DNA of 64,000 nucleotides from Arenicola marina. Its lineage: Eukaryota; Annelida; Polychaeta; Arenicolidae. The stretch lies in NCBI GenBank assembly GCA_964019135.1, contig CAXHSH010000416.1, forward strand, positions 744,001-808,000. Reading direction: 5' to 3'. This document shows, piece after piece, positions 32,301-48,100 of the stretch; the stretch's first letter is position 1, and every line of letters starts with the position of its first letter. The notes under the pieces were generated by a model. It did not search any database and was not told the origin of the DNA. It saw only the letters and a program-made list of their open reading frames with translations. A program made the position numbers and the translations under genes.

Positions 32301-35300
32301 GTACAAAACACTTTTTTAGTGATATACAACACAAACAAACATGATTCAATCATGTTCTTGACCAAAACACTTGGGTCTGTACGGCTCAAAACACTCGGTT
32401 TTAGGGATATACTACACCAAACACTTAGTTATAGCGGCATACTCCACAAATCACTCGGCTTTAGCGATATACAACACAAACACACATGGTTCGATCATTT
32501 TATTAACCAAAACACTCGGTTCTAGCGATATACTGCTCAAAACACTCGGTAATAGCGACATACTATGCAAAACACACTCGCTTTTAGCGATATATTATTC
32601 AAAACACTCGCTTTTAGGGATATACTGCATGAAACTCTCAGGTATAGCGACATACGGTACAAAACACTTTTTTGATTGATATACAACACAAACAAACATG
32701 ATTCAATCATTTGCTTGACCAAAACACTCGGGTCTACCGATGTACTGCTCAAAACACTCGGTTTTAGGGACATAGAAGACGAAGCACTCGGTTATAGGGA
32801 TATAGTGTACAAAACACTCGGTAATAGCGACATTCTCTACAACACACCCGGTTTTAATCATATACTATTCAAAACACTCGCTTTTAGGGATATACTACAC
32901 CAAACTCTCCGGTATAGCGACATACGGTACAAAACACTTTTTTTAGTGATATACAACTCAAACAAACATGATTCAATCATTTTATTGACCAAAACACTCG
33001 GGTCTACCGATGTACTGCTCAAAACACTCGGTTTTAGGGATTTACTATACAAAACACTCGGTTCTACCGATATGCTACTCAAAACACTCGCTTTTAGGGA
33101 TATACTAGACGAAGCACTTGATTATAGGAACACAGTGTACAAAACACTCGGTAATAGCGACATTCTCTACAACACACTCGGTTTTAATCATATACTATTC
33201 AAAACACTCGCTTTTAGGGATATACTACACCAAACACTTAGTTATAGCGGCATACTCTACAAATCACTCGGCTTTAGCGATATACAACACAGACACACAG
33301 GGTTCGATCATTTTTTTAACTAAAACACTCGGTTCTAACGATATACTACTCAAAACATTCTGTTTTCAGGATTTACTACAAATAACACTCGGTCATAGCG
33401 ATATACTGTAAAAAAACACTCGGTTATAGCGACATATTGTACAAAACACTCGGTTTTAGCGACATACTAAGGAAGCACACCAGATTCCAGCATTCCACTT
33501 CCCAAAACACTCCGTAAGAGCGATATACTGCTCAAAACACTCGGTACGAACGATATACTGCTCAAAACACTCGATTATAGCGAAATACTGCACAAAACAC
33601 ACTCGGTTTTAGCGATATATTATTCAAAACACTCGCTTTTAGGGATATACTAGACGAAGCACTTGGTTATAGGAACACAGTGTACAAAACACTCGGTAAT
33701 AGCGACATTCTTTACAACACACTCGGTTTTAGCGATATATTATTCAAAACACTCGCTTTTAGGGATATACTGCATCAAACTCTCAGGTATAGCGACATAC
33801 GGTACAAAACACTTTCTTTAGTTATATACAACACAACCAAACATGATTCGATCATTTGCTCGACCAAAACACTCGGTTCTACCGATATACTGCTCAAAAC
33901 ACTCGGTTTTAGGGATTTACTATACAAAACACACGGTTATAGCGACATTCGGTACAAAACAGTCGGCTTTAGCGATATGCAACACAAACAAACATGATTC
34001 GATGATTTTCTTGACCAAAACACTCGGTTCTACCGATATGCTGATCAAAACACTCGCTTTTAGGGATATACTACACGAAGCACCCGGTTATAGGGATATA
34101 CCGTACAAATCACTCGGTAATAGCGACATTCTCTACAACACACTCTGTTTTAATGAGACACTACTCAAAACACTTGCTTTTACGGACATTCTATGCAAAA
34201 CACTCGGTTATAGCGACATACTGCACAAAACACACTCGGTTTTAACGACATACTAAGGAAGCACACCAGATTCCAGTATTCCACTTCCCAAAACACTCCG
34301 TAAGAGCGATATACTGCTCCAAACACTCGGTACGAGCGATATACTGCTCAAAACACTCGGTAATAGCGACATACTAGGCAAAACACACTCGGTTTTAGCG
34401 ATATATTATTCAAAACACCCGCTTTTAGGGATATACTGCATCAAACTCTCAGGTATAGCGACATACGGTACAAAACACTTTTTTTTACTGATATACAACA
34501 CAAACAAACATGATTCAATCATTTGCTTGACCAAAACGCCCGGGTCTACCGATGTACTGCTCAAAACACTCGGTTTTAGGGATTTACTATACAAAACACT
34601 CGGTTCTACCGATATGCTAATCAAAACACTCGCTTTTAGGGATATACTAGACGAAGCATCTGGTTATAGGGATAAAGTGTACAAAACACTCGGTTACAGC
34701 GACATACTACACAAAACACACTCGGTTTTAGCGATATATTATTCAAAACACTCGCTTTTAGGGATATACTGCACGAAACTCTCAGGTATAGCGACATACG
34801 GTACAAAAGACTCGGCTTTAGTGATATACAACACAAACAAACATGATTCGATCATTTTCTTGACCAAAGCACTCATTTCTACCGATATGCTACTCAAAAC
34901 ACTCGCTTTAGGGACATACTACCGGAAGCACTCGGTTATAGGGATATAATGTACAAAACACTCGGTAATAGCGACATATTCTACAACACACTCTGTTTTA
35001 ACGATATACTACTCAAACCACTCGCTTTTACGGACATACTATGCAAAACACTCGGTTATAGCGACATACTGCACAAAACACACTCGGTTTTAGCGATATA
35101 TTATTCAAAACACTCGCTTTTAGGGATATACTACACCAAACTCTCCGGTATAGCGACATACGGTACAAAACACTTTTTTTAGTGATATACAACTCAAACA
35201 AATATGATTCAATCATTTTCTTGACCAAAACACTCGGGTCTACCGATGTAGTGCTCAAAACACTCGGTTTTAGGGATTTACTATACAAAACACTCGGTTC

Positions 35301-38300
35301 TACCGATATGCTACTCAAATCACTCGCTTTTAGGGATATACTAGACGAAGCACTTGGTTATAGGGATATAGTGTACAAAACACTCGGTAATAGCGACATT
35401 CTCTACAACACATCTGGTTTTAATCATATAATATTCAAAACACTCGCTTTTAGGGATATACTACACCAAACACTTAGTCATAGCGGCATACTCCACAAAT
35501 CACTCGGCTTTAGCGATATACAACACAAACACACATGGTTCGATCATTTTATTAACCAAAACACTCGGTTCTAACGATATACTACTCAAAACACCCTGTT
35601 TTAAGGATTTACTACACATAACACTCGGTTATAGCGATATACTGCAAAAAACACTCGGTTATAGCGACATATTGTACAACACACTCGGTTTTAGCGACAT
35701 ACTAAGGAAGCACACCAGATTCCAGTATTCCACTTCCCAAAACACTCCGTAAGAGCGATATACTGCTCAAAACACTCGGTACGAGCGATATACTGCTCAA
35801 AACACTCGGTAATGGCGACATACTAGGCAAAACACACTCGGTTTTAGCGATATATTATTCAAAACCCTCGCTTTTAGGGATATACTGCATCAAACTCTCA
35901 GGTATAGCGACATACCGTACAAAACACTTTTTTTAGTGATATACAACACAAACAAACATGATTCAATCATTTGCTTGACCAGAACACTCGGGTCTACCGA
36001 TGTACTGCTCAAAACACTCGGTTTTAGGGATTTACTATACAAAACACTCGGTTCTACCGATATGCTACTCAAAACACTGGCTTTTAGGGATATACTAGAC
36101 GAAGCACTCGGTTATAGGGATATAGTGTACAAAACACTCGGTAATAGCGACATTCTCTACAACACATCCGGTTTTAATCATATACTATTCAAAACACTCG
36201 CTTTTAGGGATATACTACACCAAACACTTAGTTATAGCGGCATACTCTACAAATCACTCGGCTTTAGCGATATACAACACAAACACACATGGTTCGATCA
36301 TTTTATTAACCAAAACACTCGGTTCTAACGATATACTACTCAAAACACTCTGTTTTAAGGATTTACTACACATAAAACTCGGTTATAGCGATATACTGGA
36401 AAAAACACTCGGTTATAGCGACATATTGTACAAAACACTCGGTTTTAGCGACATACTAAGGAAGCACACCAGATTCCAGTATTCCACTTCCCAAAACACT
36501 CCGTAAGAGCGATATCCTGCTCAAAACACCCGGTACGAGCGATATACTGCTCAAAACACTCGGTAATAGCGACATACTACTCAAAACACACTCGGTTTTA
36601 GCGATATATTATTCAAAACACCCGCTTTTAGGGATATACTACACCAAACTCTCAGGTATGGCGATATACGGTACAAAACACTCGGCTTTAGTGATATACA
36701 ACACAAACAAACATGATTCGATCATTTTCTTGACCACTACACTCGGTTCTATCGATTTACTGCTCAAAACACTCGGTTTCAGAGATTTACCATACAAAAA
36801 ACTCGGTTATGGCGACATTCGGTACAAAACAGTCGGCTTTAGCGATATACAACACAAAGAAACATGATTCGATGATTTTCTTGACCAAAACACTCGCTTC
36901 TACCGATATGCTGATCAAAACACTCGCTTTTAGGGATATACTACACGAAGCACCCGGTTATAGGGATATACCGTACAAATCACTCGGTAATAGCGACATT
37001 CTCTACAACACACTCTGTTTTAATGATATACTACTCAAAACACTCGCTTTTACGGACATACTATGCAAAACACTCGGTTATAGCGACATACTGCACAAAA
37101 CACACTCGGTTTTAACGATATATTATTCAAAACACTCGCTTTTAGGGATATACTGCAGCAAACTCTCCGGTATAGCGACATACGGTACAAAACACTTTTT
37201 TTAGTGATATACAACTCAAACAAACATGATTCAATCATTTTCTTGACCAAAACACTCGGGTCTACCGATGTACTGCTCAAAACACTCGGTTTTAGGGATT
37301 TACTGTACAAAGCACTCGGTTCTACCGATATGCTACTCAAAACACTCGCTTTTAGGGATATACTAGACGAAGCACTCGGTTATAGGGATATAGTGTACAA
37401 AACACTCGGTAATAGCGACATTCTCTACAACACATCCGGTTTTGATCACATACTATTCAAAACACTCGCTTTTAGGGATATACTACACCAAACACTTAGT
37501 TATAGCGGCATACTCCACAAATCACTCGGCTTTAGCGATATACAACACAAACACACATGGTTCGATCTGTTTATTAACCAAAACACCCGGTTCTAGCGAT
37601 ATACTACTCAAACCACTCTGTTTTAAGGATTTACTACACATAACACTCGGTTATAGCGATATACTGTAAAAAACACTCGGTTATAGCGACATATTGTACA
37701 AAACACTCGGTTTTAGCGACATACTAAGGAAGCACACCAGATTCCAGTATTCCAGTTCCCAAAACACTCCGTAAGAGCGATATACTGCTCCAAACACTCG
37801 GTACGAGCGATATACTGCTCAAAACACTCGGTAATAGCGACATACTATGCAAAACACACTCGGTTTTAGCGATATATTATTCAAAACACTCGCTTTTAGG
37901 GATATACTGCATCAAACTCTCAGGTATAGCAACATACGGTACAAAACACTTTTTTTACTGATATACAACACAAACAAACATGATTCAGTCATTTGCTTGA
38001 CCAAAACACTCGGGTCTACCGATGTACGGCTCAAAACACTCGGTTTTAGGGATTTACTATACAAAACACTCGGTTCTACCGATATGCAACTCAAAACACT
38101 CGCTTTTAGGGATATACTAGACGAAGCACTTGGTTATAGGAACACAGTGTACAAAACACTCGGTAATAGCGACATTCTCTACAACACACCCGGTTTTAAT
38201 CATATACTATTCAAAACACTCGCTTTTAGGGAGTTACTACACCAAACACTTAGTTATAGCGGCATACTCTACAAATCACTCGGCTTTAGCGATATACAAC

Positions 38301-41300
38301 ACAAACACACATGGTTCGATCATTTTATTAACCAAAACACTCGGTTCTAGCGAGATACTACTCAAAACACTCTGTTTTAAGGATTTACTACACATAACAC
38401 TCGGTTATAGCGATATATTGTAAAAAAACACTCGGTTATAGCGACATATTGTACAAAACACTCGGTTTTAGCGACATACTAAGGAAGCACACCAGATTCC
38501 AATATTCCACTTCCCAAAACACTCCATAAGAGCGATATACTGCTCAAAACACTCGGTACGAGCGATATACTGCTCAAAACAATCGGTAATAGCGACATAC
38601 TAGGCAAACCACACTCGGTTTTAGCGATATATTATTCAAAACACTCGCTATTAGGGATATACTGCATCAAACTCTCAGGTATAGTGACATACGGTACAAA
38701 ACACTTTTTTTACTGATATACAACACAAACAAACATGATGCAATCATTTGCTTGACCAAAACACTCGGGTCTACCGATGTACTGCTCAAAACACTCGGTT
38801 TTAGGGATTTACTATACAAAACACTCGGTTCTACCGATATGCTACTCAAAACACTCGCTTTTAGGGATATACTGCATCAAACTCTCGGGTATAGAGACAT
38901 ACGGTACAAAACACTTTTTTTACTGATATACAACACAAACAAACATGATTCAATCATTTGCTTGACCAAAACACTCGGGTCTACCGATGTACTGCTCAAA
39001 ACACTCGCTTTTAGGGATATACTAGACGAAGCACTTGGTTGTAGGAACACAGTGTACAAAACACTCGGTAATAGCGACATTCTCTACAACACACCCGGTT
39101 TTAATCATATAATATTCAAAACACTCGCTTTTAGGGATATACTACACCAAACACTTAGTTATAGCGGCATACTCCCCAAATCACTCGGCTTTAGCGATAT
39201 ACAACACAAGAAACACATGGTTCGATCATTTTATTAACCAAAACACTCGGTTCTAACGATATACTACTCAAAACACTCTGTTTTAAGGATTTACTACACA
39301 TAACACTCGGTTATAGCGACATACTGTAAAAAACACTCGGTTATAGCGACATATTGTACAAAACACTCGGTTTTAGCGACATACTAAGGAAGCACACCAG
39401 ATTCCAGTATTCCACTTCCCAAAACACTCCGTAAGAGCGATATACTGCTCAAAACACTCGGTACGAGCGATATACTGCTCAAAACACTCGGTTTTAGGGA
39501 TTTACTATACAAAACACACGGTTATAACGACATTCGGTACAAAACAGTCGGCTTTAGCGATATGCAACACAAACAAACATGATTCGATGATTTTCTTGAC
39601 CAAAACACTCGGGTCTACCGATATGCTGATCAAAACACTCGCTTTTAGGGATATACTACACGAAGCACCCGGTTATAGGGATATACCGTACAAATCACTC
39701 GGTAATAGCGACATTCTCTACAACACACCCTGTTTTAATGATATACTACTCAAAACACTCGCTTTTACGGACATACTATGCAAAACACTCGCTTATAGCG
39801 ACATACTGCACAAAACACACTCGGTTTTAACGATATATTATTCAAAACACTCGCTTTTAGGGATATACTACAGCAAACTCTCCGGTATAGCGACATACGG
39901 TACAAAACACTTTTTTTAGTGATATACAACTCAAACAAACATGATTCAATCATTTTCTTGACCAAAACACTCGGGTCCACCGATGTACTGCTCAAAACAC
40001 TCGGTTTTAGGGATTTACTGTACAAAGCACTCGGTTCTACCGATATGCTACTCAAAACACTCGCTTTTAGGGATATACTAGACGAAGCACTCGGTTATAG
40101 GGATATAGTGTACAAAACACTCGGTAATAGCGACATTCTCTGCAACACATCCGGTTTTGATCATATACTATTCAAAACACTCGCTTTTAGGGATATACTA
40201 CACCAAACACTTAGTTATAGCGGCATACTCTACAAATCACTCGGCTTTAGCGATATACAACACAAACACACATGGTTCGATCATTTTATTAACCAAAACA
40301 CTCGGTTCTAACGATATACTACTCAAAACACTCTGTTTTAAGGATTTACTACACATAACACTCGGTTATAGCGATATACTGTAAAAAACACTCGGTTATA
40401 GCGACATATTGTACAAAACACTCGGTTTTAGCGACATACTAAGGAAGCACACCAGATTCCAGTATTCCACTTCCCAAAACACTCCGTAAGAGCGATATAC
40501 TGCTCAAAACAGTCGGTACGAGCGATATACTGCTCAAAACACTCGGTAATAGCGACATACTACACAAAACACACTTGGTTTCAGCGATATATTATTCAAA
40601 ACACTCGTTTTTAGGGATATACTGCATCAAACTCTCAGGTATAGCGACATACGGTACAAAAGACTCGGCTTTAGTGATATACAACACAAACAAACATGAT
40701 TCGATCATTTTCTTGACCAAAGCACTCATTTCTACCTATATGCTACTCAAAACACTCGCCTTTAGGGATATACTACCCGAAGCACTCGGTTATAGGGACA
40801 TAATGTACAAAACACTCGGTAATAGCGACATATTCTACAACACACTCTGTTTTAATGATATCCTACTCAAACCACTCGCTTTTAGAGACATACTATGCAA
40901 AACACTCGGTTATAGCGACATACTGCACAAAACACACTCGGTTTTAGCGATATATTATTCAAAACATTCTCTTTTAGGGATATACTACACCAAACTCTCA
41001 GGTATGGCGACATACGGTACAAAACACTCGGCTTTAGTGATATACAACACAAACAAACATGATTCGATCATTTTCTTGACCAAAACACTCGCTTCTACCG
41101 ATATGCTAATCAAAACACTCGCTTTCAGGGATATACTACACGAAGCACCCGGTTATAGGGATATACGGTACAAATCACTCGGTAATAGCGACATTCTCTA
41201 CAACACACTCTGTTTTAATGATATACTACTCAAAACACTCGCTTTTACGGACATACTATGCAACACACTCGGTTATAGCGACATACTGCCCAAAACACAC

Positions 41301-44300
41301 TCGGTTTTAACGATATATTATTCAAAACACTCGCTTTTATGGATATACTACACCAAACTCTCCGGTATAGCGACATACGGTACAAAACACTTTTTTTAGT
41401 GATATACAACTCAAACAAACATGATTCAATCATTTTATTGACCAAAACACTCGGGTCTACCGATGTACTGCTCAAAACACTCGGTTTTAGGGATTTACTA
41501 TACAAAACACTCGGTTCTACCGATATGCTACTCAAAACACTCGCTTTTAGGGATATACTAGACGAAGCACTTGGTTATAGGAACACAGTGTACAAAACAC
41601 TCGGTAATAGCGACATTTTCTACAACACACTCGGTTTTAATCATATACTATTCAAAACACTCGCTTTTAGGGATATACTACACCAAACACTTAGTTATAG
41701 CGGCATACTCTACAAATCACTTGGCTTTAGCGATATACAACACAGACACACATGGTTCGATCATTTTTTTAACTAAAACACTCGGTTCTAACGATATACT
41801 ACTCAAAACATTCTGTTTTAAGGATTTACTACACATAACACTCGGTCATAGCGATATACTGTAAAAAAAACACTCGGTTTTAGCGACATATTGTACAAAA
41901 CACCCGGTTTTAGCGACATACTAAGGAAGCACACCAGATTCCAGTATTCCACTTCCCAAAACACTCCGTAAGAGCGATATACTGCTCAAAACACTCGGTA
42001 CGAGCGATATATTGCTCAAACCACTCGGTTATAGCGACATACTGCACAAAACCCACTCGGTTTTAGCGATATATTATTCAAAACACTCGCTTTAAGGGAT
42101 ATACTGCATCAAACTCTCAGGTATAGCGACATACGGTACAAAACACTTTTATTAGTGATATACAACACAAACAAACATGATTCGATCATTTGCTCGACCA
42201 AAACACTCGGGTCTACCGATGTACTGCTCAAAACACTCGGTTTTAGGGATTTACTATACAAAACACTCGGTTCTACCGATATGCTACTCAAAACACTCGC
42301 TTTTAGGGATATACTAGACGAAGCACTTGGTTATAGGAACACAGTGTACAAAACACTCGGTAATAGCGACATTCTCTACAACACACTCGGTTTTAGCGAT
42401 ACATTATTCAAAACACTCGCTTTTAGGGATATACTGCATCAAACTCTCAGGTATAGCGACATACGGTACAAAACACTTTCTTTAGTGACATACAACACAA
42501 ACAAACATGATTCGATCATTTGCTCGACCAAAACACTCGGTTCTACCGATATACTGCTCAAAACACTCGGTTTTAGGGATTTACTATACAAAACACACGG
42601 TTATAGCGACATTCGGTACAAAACAGTCGGCTTTAGCGATATGCAACACAAACAAACATGATTCGATGATTTTCTTGACCAAAACACTCGGTTCTACCGA
42701 TATGCTGATCAAAACACTCGGTTTTAGGGATATACTACGCGAAGCACCCGGTTATAAGGATATACCGTACAAATCACTCGGTTATAGCGACATTCTCTAC
42801 AACAAACTCTGTTTTAATGATATACTACTCAAAACACTCGCTTTTACGGACATACTATGCAAAACACTCGGTTATAGCGACATACTGCACAAAACACACT
42901 CGGTTTTAACGACATATTATTCAAAACACTCGCTTTTAGGGATATACTACAGCAAACTCTCCGGTATAGCGACATACGGTACAAAACAATTTTTTTAGTG
43001 ATATACAACTCAAACAAACATGATTCAATCATTTTCTTGACCAAAACACTCGGGTCTACCGATGTACTGCTCAAAACACTCGGTTTTAGGGATTTACTGT
43101 ACAAAGCACTCGGTTCTACCGATATGCTACTCAAAACACTCGCTTTTAGGGATATACTAGACGAAGCACTCGGTTATAGGGATATAGTGTACAAAACACT
43201 CGGTAATAGCGACATTCTCTACAACACATCCGGTTTTGATCATATACTATTCAAAACACTCGCTTTTAGGGATATACTACACCATACACTTAGTTATAGC
43301 GGCATCCTCTACAAATCACTCGGCTTTAGCGATATACAACACAAACACACATGGTTCGATCATTTTATTAACCAAAACACTCGGTTCTAGCGAGATACTA
43401 CTCAAAACACTCTGTTTTAAGGATTTACTACACATAACACTCGGTTATAGCGAAATACTGTAAAAAACACTCGGTTATAGCGACATATTGTACAAAACAC
43501 TCGGTTTTAGCGACATACTAAGGAAGCACACCAGATTCCAGTATTCCACTTCCCAAAACACTCCGTAAGAGCGATATACTGCTCAAAACACTCGGTACGA
43601 GCGATATACTGCTCAAAACACTCGGTAATAGCGACATACTATGCAAAACACACTCGGTTTTAGCGATATATTATTCAAAACACTCGCTTTTAGGGATATA
43701 CTGCATCAAACTCTCAGGTATAGCGACATACGGTACAAAACACTTTTTTTACTGATATACAACACAAACAAACATGATTCAATCATTTACTTGACCAAAA
43801 CACTCGGGTCTACCGATGTACTGCTCAAAACACTCGGTTTTAGGGATTTACTATACAAAACACTCGGTTCTACCGATATGCTACTCAAAACACTCGCTTT
43901 TAGGGATATACTGCATCAAACTCTCAGGTATAGAGACATACGGTACAAAACACTTTTTTACTGATATACAACACAAACAAACATCATTCAATCATTTGCT
44001 TGAGCAAAACACGCGGGTCTACCGATGTACTGCTCAAAACACTCGCTTTTAGGGATATACTACACCAAACTCTCCGGTATAGCGACATACGGTACAAAAC
44101 ACTTTTTTTAGTGATATACAACTCAAACAAATATGATTCAATCATTTTCTTGACCAAAACACTCGGGTCTACCGATGTACTGCTCAAAACACTCGGTTTT
44201 AGGGATTTACTGTACAAAACACTCGGTTCTACCGATATGCTACTCAAAACACTCGCTTTTATGGATATACTAGACGAAGAACTTGGTTATAGGGATATAG

Positions 44301-45118
44301 TGTACAAAACACTCGGTAATAGCGACATACTACACAAAACACACTCGGTTTTAGCGATATATTATTCAAAACACTCGCTTTTAGGGATATACTGCACGAA
44401 ACTCTCAGGTATAGCGACATACGGTACAAAAGACTCGGCTTTAGTGATATACAACACAAACAAACATGATTCGATCATTTTCTTGACCAAAGCACTCATT
44501 TCTATCGATATGTTACTCAAAACACTCGCCTTTAGGGATATACTACCGGAAGCACTCGGTTATAGGGATATAATGTACAAAACACTCGGTAATAGCGACA
44601 TATTCTACAACACACTCTGTTTTAACGATATACTACTCAAACCACTCGCTTTTACGGACATACTATGCAAAACACTCGGTTATGGCGACATACTGCACAA
44701 AACACACTCGGTTTTAGCGATATATTATTCAAAACACTCGCTTTTAGGGATATACTACACCAAACTCTCCGGTATAGCGACATACGGTACAAAACACTTT
44801 TTTTAGTGATATACAACTCAAACAAATATGATTCAATCATTTTCTTGACCAAAACACTCGGGTCTACCGATGTACTGCTCAAAACACTCGCTTTTAGGGA
44901 TATACTAGACGAATCACTCGGTTATAGGGATATAGTGTACAAAACACTCGGTAATAGCGACATTCTCTACAACACATCCGGTTTTGATCATATACTATTC
45001 AAAACACTCGCTTTTAGGGATAAACTACACCAAACATTTAGTTATAGCGGCATACTCTACAAATCACTCGGCTTTAGCGATATACAACACAAACACACAT
45101 GGTTCGATCATTTTATTA
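29345..45118 (+). repeat. 15,774-bp tandem segmental duplication, copy 2
   Basis: This is the head-to-tail second copy of 13571-29344. It ends at the ATTA before ACCAAAACACTCGG at 45119. After those 14 bases the sequence departs (GTTCTAGCG at 45131, against GGTCTACCG at 29357). The 14-bp ACCAAAACACTCGG is therefore shared by both edges and is the interval in which the exchange occurred. Confidence 0.92.
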
Positions 45119-48100
45119 ACCAAAACACTCGGTTCTAGCGATATACTACTCAAAACACTGTGTTTCAAGGATTTACTACACATAACACTCGGCTATAGCG
45201 ATATACTGTAAAAAACACTCGGTTATAGCGACATATTGTACAAAACACTCGGTTTTAGCGACATACTAAGGAAGCACACCAGATTCCAGTATTTTACTTC
45301 CCAAAACACTCCGTAAGAGCGATATCCTGCTCAAAACACTCGGTACGAGCGATATCCTGCTCAAAACACTCGGTACGAGCGATATACTGCTCAAAACACT
45401 CGGTAATAGCGACATACTGCACAAAACACACTCGGTTTTAGCGATATATTATTCAAAACACTCGCTTTTAGGGATATACTACACCAAACTCTCAGGTATG
45501 GCGACATACGGTACAAAACACTCGGCTTTAGTGATATACAACACAAACAAACATGATTCGATCATTTTCTTGACCAAAACACTCGGTTCTACCGATATGC
45601 TAATCAAAACACTCGCTTTCAGGGATATACTACACGAAGCACCCAGTTATAGGGATATACCGTACAAATCACTCGGTAATAGCGACATTCTCTACAACAC
45701 ACTCTCATTTAATGATATACTACTCAAAACACTCGCTTTTACGGACATACTATGCAACACACTCGGTTATAGCGACATACTGCCCAAAACACACTCGGTT
45801 TTAGCGATATATTATTAAAAACACTCGCTTTTATGGATATACTACACCAAACTCTCCGGTATAGCGACATGCGGTACAAAACACTTTTTTAGTGATATAC
45901 AACACAAACAAACATGATTCAAACATGTTCTTGACCAAAACACTTGGGTCTGTACGGCTCAAAACACTCGGTTTTAGGGATATACTACACCAACCACTTA
46001 GTTATAGCGGCATACTCCACAAATCACTCGGCTTTAGCGATATACAACACAAACACACATGGTTCGATCATTTTATTAACCAAAACACTCGGTTCTAGCG
46101 ATATACTGCTCAAAACACTCGGTAATAGCGACATACTATGCAAAACACACTCGCTTTTAGCGATATATTATTCAAAACACTCGCTTTTAGGGATATACTG
46201 CATCAAACTCTCAGGTATAGCGACATACGGTACAAAACACTTTTTTGATTGATATACAACACAAACAAACATGATTCAATCATTTGCTTGACCAAAACAC
46301 TCGGGTCTACCGATGTACTGCTCAAAACACTCGGTTTTAGGGATATAGAAGACGAAGCACTCGGTTATAGGGATATAGTGTACAAAGCACTCGGTAATAG
46401 CGACATTCTCTACAACACACTCGGTTTTAATCATATACTATTCAAAACACTCGCTTTTAGGGATATACTACACCAAACACTTAGTTATAGCGGCATACTC
46501 TACAAATCACTCGGCTTTAGCGATATACAACACAGACACACATGGTTCGATCATTTTTTAAACTAAAACACTCGGTTCTAACGATATACTACTCAAAACA
46601 TTCTGTTTTAAGGATTTACTACACATAACACTCGGTCATAGCGATATACTGTAAAAAAACACTCGGTTATAGCGACATATTGTACAAAACACCCGGTTTT
46701 AGCGACATACTAAGGAAGCACACCAGATTCCAGTATTCCACTTCCCAAAACACTCCGTAAGAGCGATATACTGCTCAAAACACTCGGTACGAGCGATATA
46801 TTGCTCAAACCACTCGGTTATAGCGACATACTGCACAAAACCCACTCGGTTTTAGCGATATATTATTCAAAACACTCGCTTTTAGGGATATACTGCATCA
46901 AACTCTCAGGTATAGCGACATACGGTACAAAACACTTTTATTAGTGATATACAACACAAACAAACATGATTCAATCATTTGCTTGACCAAACACTCGGGT
47001 CTACCGATGTACTGCTCAAAACACTCGGTTTTAGGGATTTATTATACAAAACACTCGGTTCTACCGATATGCTACTCAAAACACTCGCTTTTAGGGATAT
47101 ACTAGACGAAGCACTTGGTTATAGGAACACAGTGTACAAAACACTCGGTAATAGCGACATTCTCTACAACACACTCGGTTTTAGCGATACATTATTCAAA
47201 ACACTCGCTTTTAGGGATATACTGCATCAAACTCTCAGGTATAGCGACATACGGTACAAAACACTTTCTTTAGTGACATACAACACAAACAAACATGATT
47301 CGATCATTTGCTCGACCAAAACACTCGGTTCTACCGATATACTGCTCAAAACACTCGGTTTTAGGGATTTACTATACAAAACACACGGTTATAGCGACAT
47401 TCGGTACAAAACAGTCGGCTTTAGCGATATGCAACACAAACAAACATGATTCGATGATTTTCTTGACCAAAACACTCGGTTCTACCGATATGCTGATCAA
47501 AACACTCGCTTTTAGGGATATACTACGCGAAGCACCCGGTTATAAGGATATACCGTACAAATCACTCGGTTATAGCGACATTCTCTACAACAAACTCTGT
47601 TTTAATGATATACTACTCAAAACACTCGCTTTTACGGACATACTATGCAAAACACTCGGTTATAGCGACATACTGCACAAAACACACTCGGTTTTAACGA
47701 CATATTATTCAAAACACTCGCTTTTAGGGATATACTACAGCAAACTCTCCGGTATAGCGACATACGGTACAAAACAATTTTTTTAGTGATATACAACTCA
47801 AACAAACATGATTCAATCATTTTCTTGACCAAAACACTCGGGTCTACCGATGTACTGCTCAAAACACTCGGTTTTAGGGATTTACTGTACAAAGCACTCG
47901 GTTCTACCGATATGCTACTCAAAACACTCGCTTTTAGGGATATACTAGACGAAGCACTCGGTTATAGGGATATAGTGTACAAAACACTCGGTAATAGCGA
48001 CATTCTCTACAACACATCCGGTTTTGATCATATACTATTCAAAACACTCGCTTTTAGGGATATACTACACCATACACTTAGTTATAGCGGCATCCTCTAC

